5,299 bases of DNA from Bradyrhizobiaceae bacterium (GTDB lineage: Bacteria; Pseudomonadota; Alphaproteobacteria; Rhizobiales; Hyphomicrobiaceae). The stretch spans positions 1 through 5,299 of the forward strand of contig CANJPN010000467.1 of NCBI GenBank assembly GCA_947475855.1, in the 5' to 3' direction. The translations under genes and the position numbers were made by a program. The notes under the pieces were generated by a model. The model worked only from the letters and a program-made list of their open reading frames with translations, searched no databases and was not told the origin of the DNA. This document shows, one piece after another, positions 4,677 through 5,299 of the stretch (position 1 is the first letter of the stretch; each line of letters starts with the position of its first letter).

Positions 4677-4728
4677 GGCCAGTCACGCTGCTATACCACT
4701 AAGCCACGAAATCGCTGAGCTGAATTAG

Positions 4729-4758
4729 TTCGCAACACATGGTAAGCGCGCCTATATC
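4729..4758 (+). promoter_or_regulatory. Candidate promoter for the PfkB kinase gene
   Basis: TTCGCA (4729-4734) lies 17 bases before CTATAT (4752-4757), or 18 before TATATC (4753-4758). CTATAT fits the -10 preference of alphaproteobacterial housekeeping promoters, but the -35 is weak. The resulting leader would be about 95 bases and includes a short palindrome AAAGGT/ACCTTT (4808-4813/4817-4822). Confidence 0.3.
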
Positions 4759-4858
4759 AAGTTAGCCCGCCGATCAGCCTGCCATGCTTTCCAAGCACTG
4801 TGACACGAAAGGTCGAACCTTTTGGCCTCACGCCGAACCTAGCGTAGGAGGCAATGAC

Positions 4859-5299
4859 ATGAAGATTACCACGTTTGGCGGCGCGATGATCGACACGATC
4901 GCCGTCATTGCCAGCGACCGGATCGAACGCATGGCGATGCGGAACGCAGATACGTCCTTCCTCTTGCTTGAGGAAGGACGCAAGAACGACGCAGAGGATA
5001 TCTCCACTCATTGCGGTGGTGGTGCGGTGAACGCAGCCGTAGGCCTGGCACGCCTGGGGCACGATGTCTCCACCCTCGTCAAACTCGGCCAGGATGCACG
5101 TGCAGAGACGATCCTCGCGCAACTTGCAAAGGAGGGCGTCTCGACGCGGTTCGTGCTGCGTGACGGCCGCGCGCCAACCGGCGCGTCTGTCCTCATTTCA
5201 GCGCATGACCGCAACGCGGCGATCTTCACGTTCCGTGGCGCCAACGCCTTGCTCGAGACGAAGGACTTGAAAGCGCAAGCATTCGTCGGCGATCTCATC
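4859..5299 (+). CDS. PfkB/ribokinase-family carbohydrate kinase (partial, 3' end beyond the window)
   Basis: The first 147 codons of a PfkB-family sugar (or nucleoside) kinase, an ATP-dependent cytoplasmic phosphotransferase. It opens MKITTFGGAMIDTIA, matching the N-terminal strand and GxxxxD substrate-binding segment of the family. The family signature GGGAVNAAVGLARLG follows at residues 53-67, then VSTLVKLGQDARAETI (the G-x-D segment), PTGASVLIS at about 110-118 and FTFRGAN near 124-130. The ATP-site signature with the catalytic Asp (GAGD type) would lie beyond the edge. Start: ATG at 4859 has a perfect AGGAGG (4846-4851) seven bases upstream, while ATG at 4854 meets a stop at once. The substrate cannot be told from this part; ribokinase, adenosine-kinase or fructokinase activity all remain possible. 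It is transcribed away from the FYDLN-type gene. The frame is open to the window edge. Confidence 0.9.
   Translation, partial: MKITTFGGAMIDTIAVIASDRIERMAMRNADTSFLLLEEGRKNDAEDISTHCGGGAVNAAVGLARLGHDVSTLVKLGQDARAETILAQLAKEGVSTRFVLRDGRAPTGASVLISAHDRNAAIFTFRGANALLETKDLKAQAFVGDLI

Larger units (their letters stand above)
4429..4858. other. 430-bp intergenic region between divergent genes
   Basis: No convincing coding sequence is present on either strand. It holds a large imperfect hairpin (4518-4567), candidate promoters pointing left (4648-4676) and right (4729-4758), a short AAAGGT-CGA-ACCTTT palindrome (4808-4822) and the strong ribosome binding site of the kinase gene. A stretch at about 4635-4710 read on the minus strand has a D-arm-like sequence (GGCTTAGTGGTATAGC) but does not fold as a tRNA. 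The rest shows nothing I can name. Confidence 0.6.

Noticed and set aside
4635..4715. Possible tRNA or tRNA relic on the minus strand: GGCTTAGTGGTATAGC resembles a D arm, and TTGTGAT resembles a tRNA-His anticodon loop.
   Set aside because: The bases around TTGTGAT do not form an anticodon stem, there is no T arm with a GTTCRA loop at the right distance, and no matching acceptor strand. At most it is a degraded relic; a tRNAscan-type search would settle it.
4806..4824. Short palindrome AAAGGT-CGA-ACCTTT followed by TGG, considered as a terminator or as a T arm of a tRNA on the minus strand.
   Set aside because: The stem is only six to seven pairs of low GC with no long T-run, no gene ends upstream, and the loop does not have tRNA geometry.

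Overview
The window looks like core chromosome of an alphaproteobacterium, most likely of the order Hyphomicrobiales (Rhizobiales). The clues are high GC with C/G-ending codons, a bL25 protein of the long CTC type with an Ala/Pro/Lys tail, a peptidyl-tRNA hydrolase with a C-terminal extension ending in an NLKKWMAGR-type segment, and a FYDLN_acid (TIGR02300-like) zinc-ribbon protein, a family I associate with alphaproteobacteria. The genus cannot be named from this sequence alone.

Layout. At 1-51 the first 17 codons of an unidentified leftward gene run off the edge. Bases 52-403 are non-coding but structured: a REP-like imperfect palindrome (134-176), three tandem tetraloop hairpins (193-245), a candidate sigma-70 promoter (259-287), and a strong intrinsic terminator (370-389) that ends only five bases before the rplY Shine-Dalgarno. 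This arrangement suggests transcription attenuation of rplY. Then come rplY (404-1135, bL25/CTC) and pth (1236-1967), separated by 100 bp that hold a 17-codon mini-ORF.

A two-gene toxin-antitoxin cassette follows (2061-2721): a ribbon-helix-helix-like antitoxin and a PIN-domain VapC-type toxin. Its own promoter carries a perfect 8-bp inverted repeat between -35 and -10. It lies between pth and ychF (2794-3894), genes that commonly sit next to each other with rplY, so it looks like an insertion into a translation cluster. The antitoxin reading frame appears to have lost its usual stop (a CGA where TGA would be expected) and runs 146 bases into the toxin gene.

ychF converges with the leftward FYDLN-type gene (4009-4428). 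A GC-rich hairpin lies between them. The 430-bp gap 4429-4858 holds a large imperfect hairpin (4518-4567) and candidate divergent promoters. The window ends inside a rightward PfkB-family sugar kinase gene (4859 to the edge).

Functionally, rplY, pth and ychF serve the ribosome and translation: a 5S-rRNA-binding protein, recycling of peptidyl-tRNA, and a ribosome-associated ATPase. The toxin is a predicted RNase that would act on RNA of the same machinery. I found no CRISPR array, transposase or convincing tRNA. The most unusual points are the attenuator-like rplY leader and the antitoxin stop loss.
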